Source: JBBDST01 sp040904765 (GTDB taxonomy: Bacteria > Actinomycetota > Nitriliruptoria > Nitriliruptorales > Nitriliruptoraceae). From it: a stretch of DNA of 64,000 bases. Location: positions 3,710 through 67,709 of the forward strand of contig JBBDST010000064.1 of NCBI GenBank assembly GCA_040904765.1, in the 5' to 3' direction. The notes under the pieces were generated by a model. That model saw only the letters and a program-made list of their open reading frames with translations. It was not told the DNA's origin and ran no database searches. Below are positions 24,632 to 34,314 of the stretch, in pieces. The translations under genes and the position numbers were made by a program. How positions within the stretch are numbered: the first letter of the stretch is position 1; every line of letters starts with the position of its first letter.

Positions 24632-25903
24632 CTACTGGCGATTAGACGTAAGCATCACCTCACGCCCAAAATAGGGCTTAAGGGCCTCTGGAACCGCGAC
24701 TGTGCCATCAGCCCGCTGATGTTGCTCAACCACCGCGATAATGGCCCGCTGCACGGCAAGGGCAGTGCCATTGAGCGTGTGCACCAGCATGTTTGGACCA
24801 TCTGCCTGTTTTAGGCGTGTTCGCAGCCGACGCGCCTGATAGTCGGTTGTGTTCGAACACGACGTCACTTCTCGGTAGGCGTCTTGACCGGGCAGCCATG
24901 CTTCCAGGTCAAATTTGCGGGCTGCTGACGAACCCAAATCTCCTACCGGAATGTCAACGATCTGAGCGTGAATGTCTAGCCCGGTAAAGATCTCTTCTTG
25001 AATCCCAAGGATGCGTTCGTGTTCGGCGTCGGCATCGTCAGGATGTACGAGCGAGAACATCTCCACTTTTTCAAACTGATGGACCCGCAAAATGCCGCGC
25101 GTGTCTTTGCCGTGCGCGCCAGCTTCTCGGCGGAAACAGGGCGAGTATGCGACGTAGCGTAACGGCAGCTCGGTGGCGTCAAGAATCTCATCCATGTGCA
25201 GCCCCGCCAGCGGCACTTCAGAAGTCCCGACCAGATACAAGTCATCGTCGCGAGTGCGAAATAGCTGCTGTTCGTCGGTGGGCAAAAACCCGGTGCCATA
25301 CATCGCGTCTTCGCGCACCAAAACGGGCGGGATAACCGGGATGTGGCCGTGGCTCATGGCCACATCGATGGCGTAACGGACCAGCGCAAATTCAAGCAGT
25401 GCCGCATCGTTTTTCAGGTAGGCAAACCGTGCACCGGACACTTTCGCACCCCGGGCAAGATCCAGTGCGTCGGCGGCTTCGAGCAAGGCGACATGATCTT
25501 GCGGGGGGAACGCAAACGTCGGTTTGACGCCAAACGTACGCACAACCACGCCGTCGCCTTCATCGCCATCAGGCGCGTCCGGATGGGGCAGGTTGGGAAC
25601 ACGCGCAAACGCATCATGATGCTCGGCGTCAAGTACTGCGAGCTGCTCTTCGGCGGCCGCAACCCTGGCTTTTAACGTCTGGGCTGCATCAATTAAGGCC
25701 GGCCGTTCTTCAGGTGTGGCGGTTGAGATCTGCTGTGAAGCTGTGCGCTGTGCGGCGCGTAGCTCGTTTAAGGCATGGACTGCTTCACGACGTTTGTGTT
25801 CAAGCTGGCGCAACGCCTCAAGGGCATCGCGACTGACATTACGGCGTGCAAGCGCAGTCGCATAGGTCTCAAAGTTTTCGTCAAGAGCACGCGCATCAAT
25901 CAC
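24632..25903 (-). CDS. serS: seryl-tRNA synthetase
   Basis: 423-residue class II aminoacyl-tRNA synthetase charging tRNA-Ser. The N-terminal 110 residues form the long antiparallel coiled coil that contacts the long variable arm of tRNA-Ser. Motif 2 is FRREAGAHGKDTRGILRVHQFEKVE, and motif 3 is near the C-terminus (NGTALAVQRAIIAVVE). Start is the GTG at 25903, with GAAAGGAC upstream, overlapping the pheA stop as GTGA. A longer frame to 25963 runs inside pheA and is not used. Third gene of the DUF4446-pheA-serS operon. Confidence 0.97.
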   Translation of the reverse strand: MIDARALDENFETYATALARRNVSRDALEALRQLEHKRREAVHALNELRAAQRTASQQISTATPEERPALIDAAQTLKARVAAAEEQLAVLDAEHHDAFARVPNLPHPDAPDGDEGDGVVVRTFGVKPTFAFPPQDHVALLEAADALDLARGAKVSGARFAYLKNDAALLEFALVRYAIDVAMSHGHIPVIPPVLVREDAMYGTGFLPTDEQQLFRTRDDDLYLVGTSEVPLAGLHMDEILDATELPLRYVAYSPCFRREAGAHGKDTRGILRVHQFEKVEMFSLVHPDDADAEHERILGIQEEIFTGLDIHAQIVDIPVGDLGSSAARKFDLEAWLPGQDAYREVTSCSNTTDYQARRLRTRLKQADGPNMLVHTLNGTALAVQRAIIAVVEQHQRADGTVAVPEALKPYFGREVMLTSNRQ

Positions 25904-26862
25904 GCTAACGGTCCTTTCGTTGCGTCGCGCCCGGTCGCAGAGGCTCGCCATGCCTGAAGCCATGCGGTGGCGTCGCGATGTTTCACATCGTCGACCTTGG
26001 CATGTTGGGCAGCGGCCGCATCAAACGGTGTGGCACGCGGGTAGGACCCAAGGATGGTGATGTCACGCTGCGTACGACGTACCGCAGCCAAGGCATCGCC
26101 AACTCTCGCGTCAAGCACATGGCCTTCAACATCCACAAAGAAGCAGTATTCGCCCAGTTCTGCTTTCGTTGGGCGCGATTCGATCTTCGTTAAGTTCAAA
26201 TCGCGTTCAGCAAACACTTCCAGCAGTTTCAACAACGCCCCTGGACGGTTCGTGTCGATGTACACCACAACCGACGTTTTGTCCCAGCCGGTCGGGGCAG
26301 GAAGTTCTGTACCGACCACCACAAACCGGGTGGTGTTCGTGTCACGATCAGTGATCGCGTCGGCCAGCACGCTCAGTCCGTAACGTTCTGCCGCCAGCCG
26401 GTTCACGATCGCTACATGGCCGATGCCCTGCTCGGCTGCATGTTCGGCGGCGCGAGCCGTTGAGGACATGCTCACCCGTTCGACTGAACCAGTCAAGCGC
26501 GACAGCCACTGGCTGCAACCGGCCAACGGCACCGGATGTGAATACACGGCTGTGACTGCGTCAAGCGTCGTGCCGTTGGGAGCGGCTGCGACCAGTTCGA
26601 CAGCAAGTTCATGTTCGGCGGTGATCAGCAGGTCCGTGTGGGCTGCGAGCGCGTCAAGGGTGGCCGTAACGGAGCCTTCAAGCGTGTTTTCGATCGGAAC
26701 GACACCTTGCGTTGCCAGGCCGTCTGAAACGTGACGGAATACTTGGGGAATATCGTGACAGGCCAACAGTTTCGCCGTCGTGTCATGTTTGGTAACAGCG
26801 CGGGCTGCCGTTTCGGTGAAGGTTCCTTCGGGCCCAAGATAGGCGGTGATGTGTGCCGTCAC
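25900..26862 (-). CDS. pheA: prephenate dehydratase
   Basis: 320 residues; converts prephenate to phenylpyruvate in phenylalanine synthesis. The PDT domain (1-180) starts with YLGPEGTFTE and has NTTRFVVVG with the catalytic Thr-Arg-Phe motif. An ACT domain (about 195-275) contains KIESRPTK, where phenylalanine binds for feedback inhibition. No chorismate mutase domain is present, as is usual in Actinobacteria. The last 40 residues are a low-similarity extension. Overlaps both neighbours by four bases (ATGA and GTGA). Confidence 0.96.
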   Translation of the reverse strand: MTAHITAYLGPEGTFTETAARAVTKHDTTAKLLACHDIPQVFRHVSDGLATQGVVPIENTLEGSVTATLDALAAHTDLLITAEHELAVELVAAAPNGTTLDAVTAVYSHPVPLAGCSQWLSRLTGSVERVSMSSTARAAEHAAEQGIGHVAIVNRLAAERYGLSVLADAITDRDTNTTRFVVVGTELPAPTGWDKTSVVVYIDTNRPGALLKLLEVFAERDLNLTKIESRPTKAELGEYCFFVDVEGHVLDARVGDALAAVRRTQRDITILGSYPRATPFDAAAAQHAKVDDVKHRDATAWLQAWRASATGRDATKGPLA

Positions 26863-27368
26863 GACGTTGCCATCCGTGCGGTTTGGTGGCGTTCTTGGGA
26901 CGCGGTAATGGCTTGCTGTTCTTCGGCGCTTAACGCCGCATCGGAAACGCCGTTACGTACCGGCTTGGCGTATACGCGCGTGTCGGAACGGCCGTTGATT
27001 GCCGAAATCACGGCACCGGTGCCGTGTGCGTCAAGGAGCGCAAGGGAAAACGACTGATCGCCGCCCATGTAAGAAAACGCGTCGTAGCGCACCACTGTGG
27101 CGTGCGACACGGTGTAGCTGAGCGTGTCCGCCAGTCGATGCACGGTGCCGTCTTGTGCGGCCGCATGTGCTTCGGCGCGTTCGAGTCGTGACGCAAACGC
27201 GGCTAACGCTCGAACGACGTCATGTTCGCCATTGGCGAACGCTTTGACGTAACGGCGGTCAAGGCGTCTTAGCCGCAGTGTCAACACTGTGACAAAGAAC
27301 GCCAGTATCACTGCAACACTGGCCACAATAACGACCAGCAGTGCAACGATTTCGGGCTCAAGATTCAC
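26859..27368 (-). CDS. DUF4446-family membrane protein
   Basis: 169 residues: one N-terminal transmembrane helix (about 8-32), a basic stretch LRLRRLDRRY, a helical segment (about 45-90), then the conserved DUF4446 core VVRYDAFSYMGGDQSFSLALLDAHGTGAVIS. The family is common in Gram-positive bacteria; its function is unknown. GTG at 27368 with GGAG; a TTG four codons earlier is less likely. It is the first gene before pheA with a four-base overlap. Confidence 0.9.
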   Translation of the reverse strand: MNLEPEIVALLVVIVASVAVILAFFVTVLTLRLRRLDRRYVKAFANGEHDVVRALAAFASRLERAEAHAAAQDGTVHRLADTLSYTVSHATVVRYDAFSYMGGDQSFSLALLDAHGTGAVISAINGRSDTRVYAKPVRNGVSDAALSAEEQQAITASQERHQTARMATS

Positions 27369-27414
27369 AGGTATCTCCAAAGATGTGGCAAGGCAACGTT
27401 AGCGACTGACCGCC

Positions 27415-28308
27415 TTAGGGCTGGTCTAGCCATGCTGCAAACGGCATCTGTGTCAGTGTCTCATACACCGACACGTAAGTTGCGGCCGTGTGGGCAACCA
27501 CGTCGGCGGGAAGGGCTGGAGCTGGGGGACGTTTGTCCCACCCGGTGGTTTGTGCAAAGTCGCGCACAAACTGTTTGTCGAAACTTGGCGGAGTGGCGCC
27601 AGGCTGCCATTTGTCTTTGGGCCAGTAGCGTGACGAATCGGGGGTCATCACCTCGTCAGCTAACACCAGTTCGCCGTCGCGCAAGCCAAATTCAAATTTG
27701 GTGTCAGCCAAAATGATGCCGCGGGTCGCCGCATGGGCTGCACCGAGGTTATAGAGCGCAATTGCCCGTTCTTTCATGGTGGTGGCAAGGCCTTCACCCA
27801 GCGCATCAACCATCACGGCAAACGGGACGTTCTCGTCGTGCGTGCCCGCCTCGTTTTTGGTTGCCGGAGTGAAGATCGGCGTGTCCAAACGATCTGCTTC
27901 ACGTAACCCTGGCGGCAGTTCAACCCCACACACGGCCCCGCCGTCACGATATTCGCTCCAGCCTGAACCAGCCAGATAGCCACGTACAACACATTCAAAC
28001 GGAATGATGTCAACCGTTTTGCACAACATAAACCGACCACGCAAGAACTCGACGTCTGCCTGCAGATGTTCTGGCAAATCAAGGGTAGAGGTAGACAACA
28101 GATGATTTGGCATCACTTGGGCGACCTGCTGAAACCAAAACGCGCTCAGTGCCGTCAACACCCGGCCTTTGTTGGGTACCGGGGTCGGGTGCACCACATC
28201 GAAGGTCGACACACGATCGGAAGCAACCAGCAGCAGCGTGTCTTGATCAACGACATACAGGTCGCGTACTTTGCCCGAACGCAGATGGGTTAAGTCAGAC
28301 AGTGCCAT
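27415..28308 (-). CDS. purC: SAICAR synthase
   Basis: 297-residue phosphoribosylaminoimidazole-succinocarboxamide synthase, which ligates aspartate to CAIR in purine synthesis. Recognisable blocks are SGKVRDLYVV at the ATP site, ASDRVSTFDVVHPTPVPNKGRVLTALS, PFECVVRGYLAGSGW and LADEVMTPDSSRYWP. The length fits the longer yeast-like PurC form. ATG at 28308 with GAAAGGCG. A small CTTTCA/TGAAAG hairpin lies just upstream (28318-28336). It follows fba on the minus strand. Confidence 0.96.
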   Translation of the reverse strand: MALSDLTHLRSGKVRDLYVVDQDTLLLVASDRVSTFDVVHPTPVPNKGRVLTALSAFWFQQVAQVMPNHLLSTSTLDLPEHLQADVEFLRGRFMLCKTVDIIPFECVVRGYLAGSGWSEYRDGGAVCGVELPPGLREADRLDTPIFTPATKNEAGTHDENVPFAVMVDALGEGLATTMKERAIALYNLGAAHAATRGIILADTKFEFGLRDGELVLADEVMTPDSSRYWPKDKWQPGATPPSFDKQFVRDFAQTTGWDKRPPAPALPADVVAHTAATYVSVYETLTQMPFAAWLDQP

Positions 28309-28386
28309 ACGTACGCCTTTCACCCGTATTGAAAGGGTGCCGGTGGCGTCTGCCCCGTCCCCACTATGCCACGCGACGTCTCGTCG

Positions 28387-29436
28387 TTAAGCGATCGTCA
28401 CCGCATCGTCTAAATACACGTCTTGAATGGCGTTGAGTAGCGCCACACCTTCGGCGCGCTCACGCTGAAACGCCTTACGGCCCGAAATCAGACCCATGCC
28501 GCCACCGCGCTTGTTCACCACCGCCGTACGGACCGCCTCAGCCAGATCAGATGCGCCAGATGATGCGCCGCCACTGTTGATCAGTCCGCTGCGCCCCATG
28601 TAACAGTTGGCGACCTGCCAGCGGGTCCAGTCGATCACATGTGGGGTCGTGAGCCCATCTTCCACCAGCTTATGGGTTTTACCAAACCCAACCGAAGTGA
28701 AACCGCCGTTTGATTCGGGAGCTTTTTGTTTGATGATGTCCGCACCGATCGTGACCCCAATGTGGTTGGCTTGACCGGTCAAGTCCGCTGCCGCATGGTG
28801 GTCACCGTCCGCATTTTTGAAAGCGTCGTTGCGCAGGTAGCACCACAGCACAGTGAACATGCCCAACTGGTGGGCTTGTTCAAAGGCATCTTTGACTTCG
28901 CCAAGTTGCCGCATCGACTCTTCGGAACCAAAATAGATCGTCGCGCCAACCCCAACCGCACCTAAGTCGGAGGCCTTTTCAACCGAACCAAACATCACCT
29001 GGTCGTAACGGTTGGGGTAGGTGAGCAGTTCGTTGTGGTTGATTTTGGCAATGAACGGGATGCGGTGCGCATACGAGCGCGAAACCGACGCCAGCACACC
29101 CATTGTTGACGCAACTGCGTTGCAGCCGCCTTCAATGGCGAGTTCCACAATGTTCTTCGGATCAAAATAGGTCGGATTCGGTGCGAATGATGCAGCCGCT
29201 GAATGCTCAATACCTTGGTCAACCGGCAGAATCGACAGATACCCGGTGCCTCCTAGACGGCCCGCATCAAACAGACTCTGCATACTGCGTAGCACCGGCA
29301 CAGGCCGGTCTGTTTGCGCAAACACGTCGTCAACAAACCGCGGTGACGGCAGGTGCAGTGACGATTTAGGAATCCCGGTGCATGTGTGCGTCAACAAATC
29401 GTTGGCGTCATCTCCGAGCAGCGCTTCAAGATTCAC
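28387..29436 (-). CDS. class I fructose-bisphosphate aldolase (DhnA type)
   Basis: 349-residue Schiff-base aldolase of the DhnA/FbaB type, cleaving fructose 1,6-bisphosphate. ILPVDQGIEHS and AKINHNELL are characteristic, and IIKQKAP carries the likely Schiff-base lysine; INSGGASSGASDLAEAV is the phosphate-binding end. It is the length of the form found in Actinobacteria and some proteobacteria. GTG start with GGAAGG. It is followed by purC 78 bp on, and is divergent from the dienelactone hydrolase gene with 130 bp between the starts. Confidence 0.94.
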   Translation of the reverse strand: MNLEALLGDDANDLLTHTCTGIPKSSLHLPSPRFVDDVFAQTDRPVPVLRSMQSLFDAGRLGGTGYLSILPVDQGIEHSAAASFAPNPTYFDPKNIVELAIEGGCNAVASTMGVLASVSRSYAHRIPFIAKINHNELLTYPNRYDQVMFGSVEKASDLGAVGVGATIYFGSEESMRQLGEVKDAFEQAHQLGMFTVLWCYLRNDAFKNADGDHHAAADLTGQANHIGVTIGADIIKQKAPESNGGFTSVGFGKTHKLVEDGLTTPHVIDWTRWQVANCYMGRSGLINSGGASSGASDLAEAVRTAVVNKRGGGMGLISGRKAFQRERAEGVALLNAIQDVYLDDAVTIA

Positions 29437-29566
29437 AGCTACGGCCTTCCGGTTGGCTGGATGCGTCGTCCTACCTTGAGCGCACCAACTCTAGACGTGC
29501 GCCAATTAGGAGATTAGCGTCCACACGGTTGAACGAGAAGACTGCCCTAACATTAAGGAGCGTCAC

Positions 29567-30325
29567 ATGATCGATACGGGACAGTACGAAGGGATGATCG
29601 CCGAAACGGTGACGGTGCGTCACGCAGACGGCAGCTGGCTGCCCGCCTACAGCGCACGCCCACTTGGCAGCGGACCATTTCCCGCAGTGGTGCTGTTCCA
29701 CCATCGGCCAGGCTGGGACGAGTACTACCGCGAAGCAACCCGCAAACTGGCGCAACATGGCTTTTTTGCGGTGTGTCCTGACCTGTATTCGCGGTTTGGT
29801 CAGGGCGATCCAGACGACGTCTCTGCCATGGTGCGTGCCGCCGGCGACGTCTCCGATCAGGCCGTTATCGATGACGGCAAGGCCTGTGTTGCCTGGCTCA
29901 AAAACCATCCGGTGACCAACGGCAACGTGGCGGTAATGGGTTCATGCTCTGGAGGCCGTCATGCACTACTCACGGCCTGCAACGACCAAAACGTTGCCGC
30001 GGTGGTCGACTTGTGGGGCGGACGGGTCGTGATGGCGCCAGAAGAATTGAATGACCGTTACCCGGTAGCACCGATTGATTTAACCGAGCAACTGTCCTGC
30101 CCGGTGCTTGGACTGTTTGGCGACAAAGATACGGCCCCAACCCCGGCCGAAGTGGACCAGCATGAAGCAGTGCTCGTTGCGGCGGGCAAAACGTTTGAAT
30201 TTCACCGTTATCCCGAGGCTGGTCATGGCTTTTTCTATTACGACCGTCCGGCGATGTACCACGCAGAATCAGCGGTTGACGGCTGGCGCAAAATACTGAC
30301 GTTTTTGAACAACACGCTGCGCTAA
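29567..30325 (+). CDS. dienelactone hydrolase-family protein
   Basis: 252-residue alpha/beta hydrolase of the dienelactone hydrolase family. The nucleophile elbow is GSCSGG (Cys, near residue 127), the acid is in FGDKDTAPTP and the His in AGHGFFYYDRP, so the Cys-Asp-His triad is complete. It could act on dienelactones or other small esters. ATG with AAGGAG. It heads a plus-strand run with a DUF6295 protein and an LLM oxidoreductase, 19 and 69 bp apart. Confidence 0.92.
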   Translation: MIDTGQYEGMIAETVTVRHADGSWLPAYSARPLGSGPFPAVVLFHHRPGWDEYYREATRKLAQHGFFAVCPDLYSRFGQGDPDDVSAMVRAAGDVSDQAVIDDGKACVAWLKNHPVTNGNVAVMGSCSGGRHALLTACNDQNVAAVVDLWGGRVVMAPEELNDRYPVAPIDLTEQLSCPVLGLFGDKDTAPTPAEVDQHEAVLVAAGKTFEFHRYPEAGHGFFYYDRPAMYHAESAVDGWRKILTFLNNTLR

Positions 30326-30344
30326 CAACCAAACGGAGACAGTG

Positions 30345-30617
30345 ATGTGCACCAGTATCAGCGGACAGATTCAAACCACCGGCAGCGCCAAGGGCGCATC
30401 AGGTTGGTTTTCGTTGGCAAACATTACGGTCGGGTATGACCATCCGGCTCATCTGCACGACAACCACGCCATATTGCTTGATTTTGTGAATCATGATCTA
30501 GGGCCAGGCGGACGGGTCGCCGTTGAACTCACTGCCGAAAGTGCCCGTGAACTGATCAAAGCGTTGGGTGCAACGCTGGCAGACGGTGAAGCTTACGAAG
30601 TACACGTCAGCCAATAG
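30345..30617 (+). CDS. DUF6295-family protein
   Basis: 90 residues; matches the DUF6295 family as I remember it (CTSISGQIQTTGSAKG start, HLHDNHAILLDFVN middle, GRVAVELTAESARELI end). Function unknown. ATG at 30345 with GGAG; an ATG directly before it gives one extra residue. It lies between the hydrolase and the LLM oxidoreductase and is probably cotranscribed. Confidence 0.85.
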   Translation: MCTSISGQIQTTGSAKGASGWFSLANITVGYDHPAHLHDNHAILLDFVNHDLGPGGRVAVELTAESARELIKALGATLADGEAYEVHVSQ

Positions 30618-30686
30618 TTGGTCGCAGTCACTGTTTGAGTAGGGTGTCCTTCTTGCAGGTTTAGGGATACGACCCGGGAGACGTCG

Positions 30687-31691
30687 ATGAAATTTGCGCT
30701 CTTTGTCAGTAACCAGCATCCGGCTGGTACCAACATGCTGACCGCGTTAGATGAACAGATTCAGATGGTGCATGCGATCCGCGACCACGGTTGGGACACC
30801 GTGTGGGTCGGCCAACATTTCTTGTCCACGTTGTCGCAAACCCAGCCGGTACCGTTTATGGCGCGGCTTGCAACCGAAGTAGGCGATATGGATTTGGGGC
30901 TTGGAATCCAACTGATCGCCCTACTAAACCCGGTGCATGTGGCCGAAGAAATCGCAACCCTTGACATCATGTGTCGGGGCAAATTCATCTACGGCATTGG
31001 GCTTGGCTACCGCGATGTGGAGTACAACGCGTTTGCGATCCCCGATGGCACCCGGGTAGAACGGTTCGAAAAGAACTGGGAGATCATTTCGCAACTGTGG
31101 GCCGGCGAAAGCGTTACGGTCGATCTGCCATGGTGCAAACTGGATAACGCGTCACTCACCACCTTGCCGTTGCAACGCCCACGGCCACAAATGTGGGTTG
31201 CAGCCAACAGTGACAAAGCCGTGCTGCGTGCTGCCAGGATCGGTGATACCTGGATGATCAATCCACACGCGCGGATGGAAACAGTCGCCAATCAGCTCGA
31301 ACTGTTCCATACCGAACGTGCCGCACACAACCTGCCCCCGGCAACGGAACTGCCGGCGTTCAAAGAGATTTTTTGTGCGCCTAGCCGCAAAGAAGCAATC
31401 GAACTTGCCGCACCGTTTTTGGGCGAGAAGTACCAGACCTACCAGTCGTGGGGTCAGCACAAGGCCCTGCCAGGAGATGAGTCATTCGATCTGCCGTTTG
31501 AACAGTTGGAAGAAGACCGGTTCATTATCGGCTCGCCAGAAGACTGCATCCGACAGTTACTGCCGTGGCGTGACGAACTCAACATCAACAATTTCGTGTT
31601 TCGCACCCACTGGTCGGGGATGCCGGCAACCTCGGCACTACAGTCGATCGATCTACTCAGCCGCGAAGTCATCCCGGTGTTAAAAGGCTGA
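30687..31691 (+). CDS. LLM-class flavin-dependent oxidoreductase, third copy type
   Basis: 334-residue luciferase-like TIM barrel, closer to the bacterial luciferase-alkane monooxygenase branch than to the tandem pair at 2.5-4.6 kb. MKFALFVSNQ opens strand 1, YGIGLGYRDVEYNAF is the cofactor loop, QMWVAANSDKAVLRAARIGDTW the conserved barrel end. It probably uses FMNH2 or F420 on an unknown substrate. It follows the DUF6295 gene and precedes a strong bidirectional hairpin. Confidence 0.9.
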   Translation: MKFALFVSNQHPAGTNMLTALDEQIQMVHAIRDHGWDTVWVGQHFLSTLSQTQPVPFMARLATEVGDMDLGLGIQLIALLNPVHVAEEIATLDIMCRGKFIYGIGLGYRDVEYNAFAIPDGTRVERFEKNWEIISQLWAGESVTVDLPWCKLDNASLTTLPLQRPRPQMWVAANSDKAVLRAARIGDTWMINPHARMETVANQLELFHTERAAHNLPPATELPAFKEIFCAPSRKEAIELAAPFLGEKYQTYQSWGQHKALPGDESFDLPFEQLEEDRFIIGSPEDCIRQLLPWRDELNINNFVFRTHWSGMPATSALQSIDLLSREVIPVLKG

Positions 31692-31707
31692 CACCGTCCG
31701 TTCATGC

Positions 31708-31742
31708 CAGTGGGCCCGGCGTAACTGCCGGGGCCCACTGGT
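31708..31742 (+). terminator. bidirectional hairpin between convergent genes
   Basis: An 11-bp perfect stem (CCAGTGGGCCC with its complement), extended by a GG/CC pair, lies 16 bp after the LLM stop and 15 bp before the stop of the convergent CapA-like gene. No T-run follows on either side, so it may act as a stability element or a non-canonical terminator. Confidence 0.6.
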
Positions 31743-31757
31743 GTGACGTGGCAAAAG

Positions 31758-33089
31758 TTAACGAACGTCGATGATGCCGACGCCATTTTCGTTGCGAATG
31801 GTGGTACCAAACGGGTCGGACAGCTCCTGCTCGTAGGCAATCAACGCATCTGCTTGCTCGCCTTCGATGGCCAAAGGAATACCGACGTGGCCGGCCTGTT
31901 CTTTGCTCATTGACCAGTCGTAGGGGTGAAGTTCGATCTGGTCAATCGCACCGGAGGCGTTGATGTTGCAGATCGGCACGAAACCGCCCTCAACTTTGCC
32001 GCAGAAGTAGCCCCCCGGTGGGTTCTCCGGGTTGTCCGCACCAGAGTTTTTCCGGGCCGTGATGCCTTCTTCAACGGTCGCAGTTTGGTAGTTCGGCAGG
32101 TTGAAGTGGGTGCGTTCAAAAAAGTCGGTTGGGAACTTCGTCACGTTGTCAGACATGCGGAAGAAGTCACCTGGATCATAAAACACTGGCTTGCCGTTAT
32201 ACACCTCGATGCCCCGCAACGATGCGTGTCCACCTTCGGCCACAAACAGGTCACAGCCAGCGTCAACGCTGGCGCGTGCGAACTGTTTGGAGAACTCTGG
32301 TGGCGCATGGATGCCCTGCTTTGGGTCCCATTCGTGGTTGTGTACGTGCACCATCACAAAGTCACACATTGCTTTGGCTTTTTCGATGCTGCGACGGTGA
32401 CGTTCAAGGTCGAGCGGATCAACGTCAGTTACAAGCCCGTCGACGTCACCTAAACGCACTTTGGTGACACTGACGTGAAGCCCGGCCGGGTGGGCCCACC
32501 ATTCGTCGTCAGCGACTTGCAGGATCCACCAGCCCATCGACTTCCACATGTCGCGCAGTTGAGCAAGTTTTTCTTCGTCCGCGACGTAACGAAACCGCAA
32601 CGGGTTCAGACCGGGGCGGCCTTTAATGTCTGGCCGTGGTTGACCTGCGCGACTAAACGGCTGAAACGACGACGCCATTGAAATCACGCCGACTTTAAAG
32701 TCGTCTGTGCCGATGATTGCCGGCGCGGATGCTTCTTCAAGGTCGTTGCCTGCACCGGCGTGTGCCAGGCCGGCGTCTTGCAACGCAGCGATGGTGCTTT
32801 TCATGCCACCGTAGGAGTAGTCAAGCGTGTGGTTCGACGCAAGCGTCACGCCTTGGAACCCCATCCAACTCAGTTCGTCCAGGATGGAGCGGGGTGAACG
32901 CATCCACGTCCAGCCTGCTTCGGCCGCCGGATACACCTCGGGGCCGTCGTAGTCATGGATGAGCGTCTCAAGGTGGGTGAGCGTGATATCGGCCGACTGG
33001 GTGCGTTTAACGATCTCATGGAACCGATCGGATGTGGCGTCACGCACGACGCCGTTTAAAATCGAGTCGCCGGTGAAAGCAAACTTCAT
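31758..33089 (-). CDS. CapA-family metallophosphatase-like protein
   Basis: 443 residues of the CapA/PgsA poly-gamma-glutamate capsule family, which has a calcineurin-like fold. Metal-binding motifs are visible: GDSILN near the start, THLETLI, SNHTLDY, MVHVHNHEWD and AEGGHASLRGIEVYNGKPVFYDPGDF. There is no signal peptide or anchor, unlike true CapA, and no pgsB/pgsC nearby, so it is probably a soluble hydrolase of unknown substrate. ATG at 33089 with GGGAG; the frame continues to 33194 without a start signal. Confidence 0.85.
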   Translation of the reverse strand: MKFAFTGDSILNGVVRDATSDRFHEIVKRTQSADITLTHLETLIHDYDGPEVYPAAEAGWTWMRSPRSILDELSWMGFQGVTLASNHTLDYSYGGMKSTIAALQDAGLAHAGAGNDLEEASAPAIIGTDDFKVGVISMASSFQPFSRAGQPRPDIKGRPGLNPLRFRYVADEEKLAQLRDMWKSMGWWILQVADDEWWAHPAGLHVSVTKVRLGDVDGLVTDVDPLDLERHRRSIEKAKAMCDFVMVHVHNHEWDPKQGIHAPPEFSKQFARASVDAGCDLFVAEGGHASLRGIEVYNGKPVFYDPGDFFRMSDNVTKFPTDFFERTHFNLPNYQTATVEEGITARKNSGADNPENPPGGYFCGKVEGGFVPICNINASGAIDQIELHPYDWSMSKEQAGHVGIPLAIEGEQADALIAYEQELSDPFGTTIRNENGVGIIDVR

Positions 33090-33217
33090 GGTGTCTCCCA
33101 ACAGGTGGTATGGGTAGCGGTGGTAAAACGTGGCGGCAGGGCACCGGCATGTGCCAGCCGGTTCGACGGGCAGCAAACGGCTGCGCCCTAGCACCCTTGT
33201 ACCCTAGTCAACAGTTG

Positions 33218-34288
33218 CTATGCGCCGAAGCGAAATCTGTGAAACCGGTTCACGTCAGGCTGTTCGATTCCGCGGGCCACACAAAAACTGTGAGCAACTT
33301 CAGCCAGCAGCACGCTGCCATCGGCAGCTACTGCAAGCCCGTGTGGTGCGATGAACTCGCCATCACCCGTGCCATCCCCGCCACTGACATGACGGTGCAG
33401 CAGCACACCATTTGGCGAAAACACGCTGATACGCGCCGGTGCTTGGGCATAGTTGACGCCGTGGCGAAACGACCGGTCGGCCGGCCACCAGGTAAGTTCG
33501 CCGACATACACGTTGCCGGTCGCATCAAGGCCTAACGCGCACGGACGCTGCACGTCGTTCCACACGTCAATCACTGCCCCGGTGGCATCGAACACTTGCA
33601 GCCGATCGTTTTCACGATCTGCCACCACCACCTGGCTATGTGCCGTCACGACCAGTGCATGCGGCAGGCGAAACTGGCCTGGCGCTGATCCAGGTCCACC
33701 AAATGACTGCAGCAACGTCCCGTTAGCATCAAAACGGTGGACGGCTGCGTTGCCATACCCGTCGGTCACATAGCGGTCGCCGTTGGGGGCGACCGCAAGG
33801 GCTGTTGGCCGATGAAACGGTGCTCCGGCCCGTACGATCGACAACGTCCGGGCATAGATACTGCCCTCATGCGCATAGCCGGTGTCACTGGGCGTATCGG
33901 GCTCACCAAGCGTTGCCGTATGGGTGCCATCAGCCGTAAAACACCAGACGGCGTGCGCTAGCTCGTCAACCACATACACCGTGTCATCAAATCCGACCGC
34001 AATGCCGTGTGGACGTGGACTGAACAGGCCGGCACCAAACTGGCGTACAAACTGGCCTGAAACGTCAAACACGGTCACAACCGACGGGTTACGGGTGAGC
34101 AGCAAAACGTCACCGTTTGGCGCCACGGCAACATCAGCAACGTCAGGTGCGCCAGGGGCCTCACGCGCGTCAAGAAACGTGCCGGTAGCAAGTGGTGCCA
34201 CACTGAACGTCGCCACAGGCTTCACCTTCACATTGCTGGCCGACAAGTCGTCGGCAAAGCATAAGGGTGACGCGTAGACTTCCCGCAT
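33218..34288 (-). CDS. NHL-repeat beta-propeller protein (amidating lyase-like)
   Basis: 356 residues with about six NHL-type blades, each with a pattern such as RPHGIAVGFDDTVYVVDELAHAV, ALAVAPNGDRYVTDGYGN and RLPHALVVTAHSQVVVADREN. This resembles the peptidyl-alpha-hydroxyglycine alpha-amidating lyase-like propellers found in bacteria, whose substrates are unknown. The His and Tyr/Asp residues at the blade tops could bind a metal. No signal peptide. The start is only 26 bp from the divergent rhodanese gene. Confidence 0.85.
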   Translation of the reverse strand: MREVYASPLCFADDLSASNVKVKPVATFSVAPLATGTFLDAREAPGAPDVADVAVAPNGDVLLLTRNPSVVTVFDVSGQFVRQFGAGLFSPRPHGIAVGFDDTVYVVDELAHAVWCFTADGTHTATLGEPDTPSDTGYAHEGSIYARTLSIVRAGAPFHRPTALAVAPNGDRYVTDGYGNAAVHRFDANGTLLQSFGGPGSAPGQFRLPHALVVTAHSQVVVADRENDRLQVFDATGAVIDVWNDVQRPCALGLDATGNVYVGELTWWPADRSFRHGVNYAQAPARISVFSPNGVLLHRHVSGGDGTGDGEFIAPHGLAVAADGSVLLAEVAHSFCVARGIEQPDVNRFHRFRFGA

Positions 34289-34314
34289 CTACCCCGCCAA
34301 ACTAAGGACCTGCC

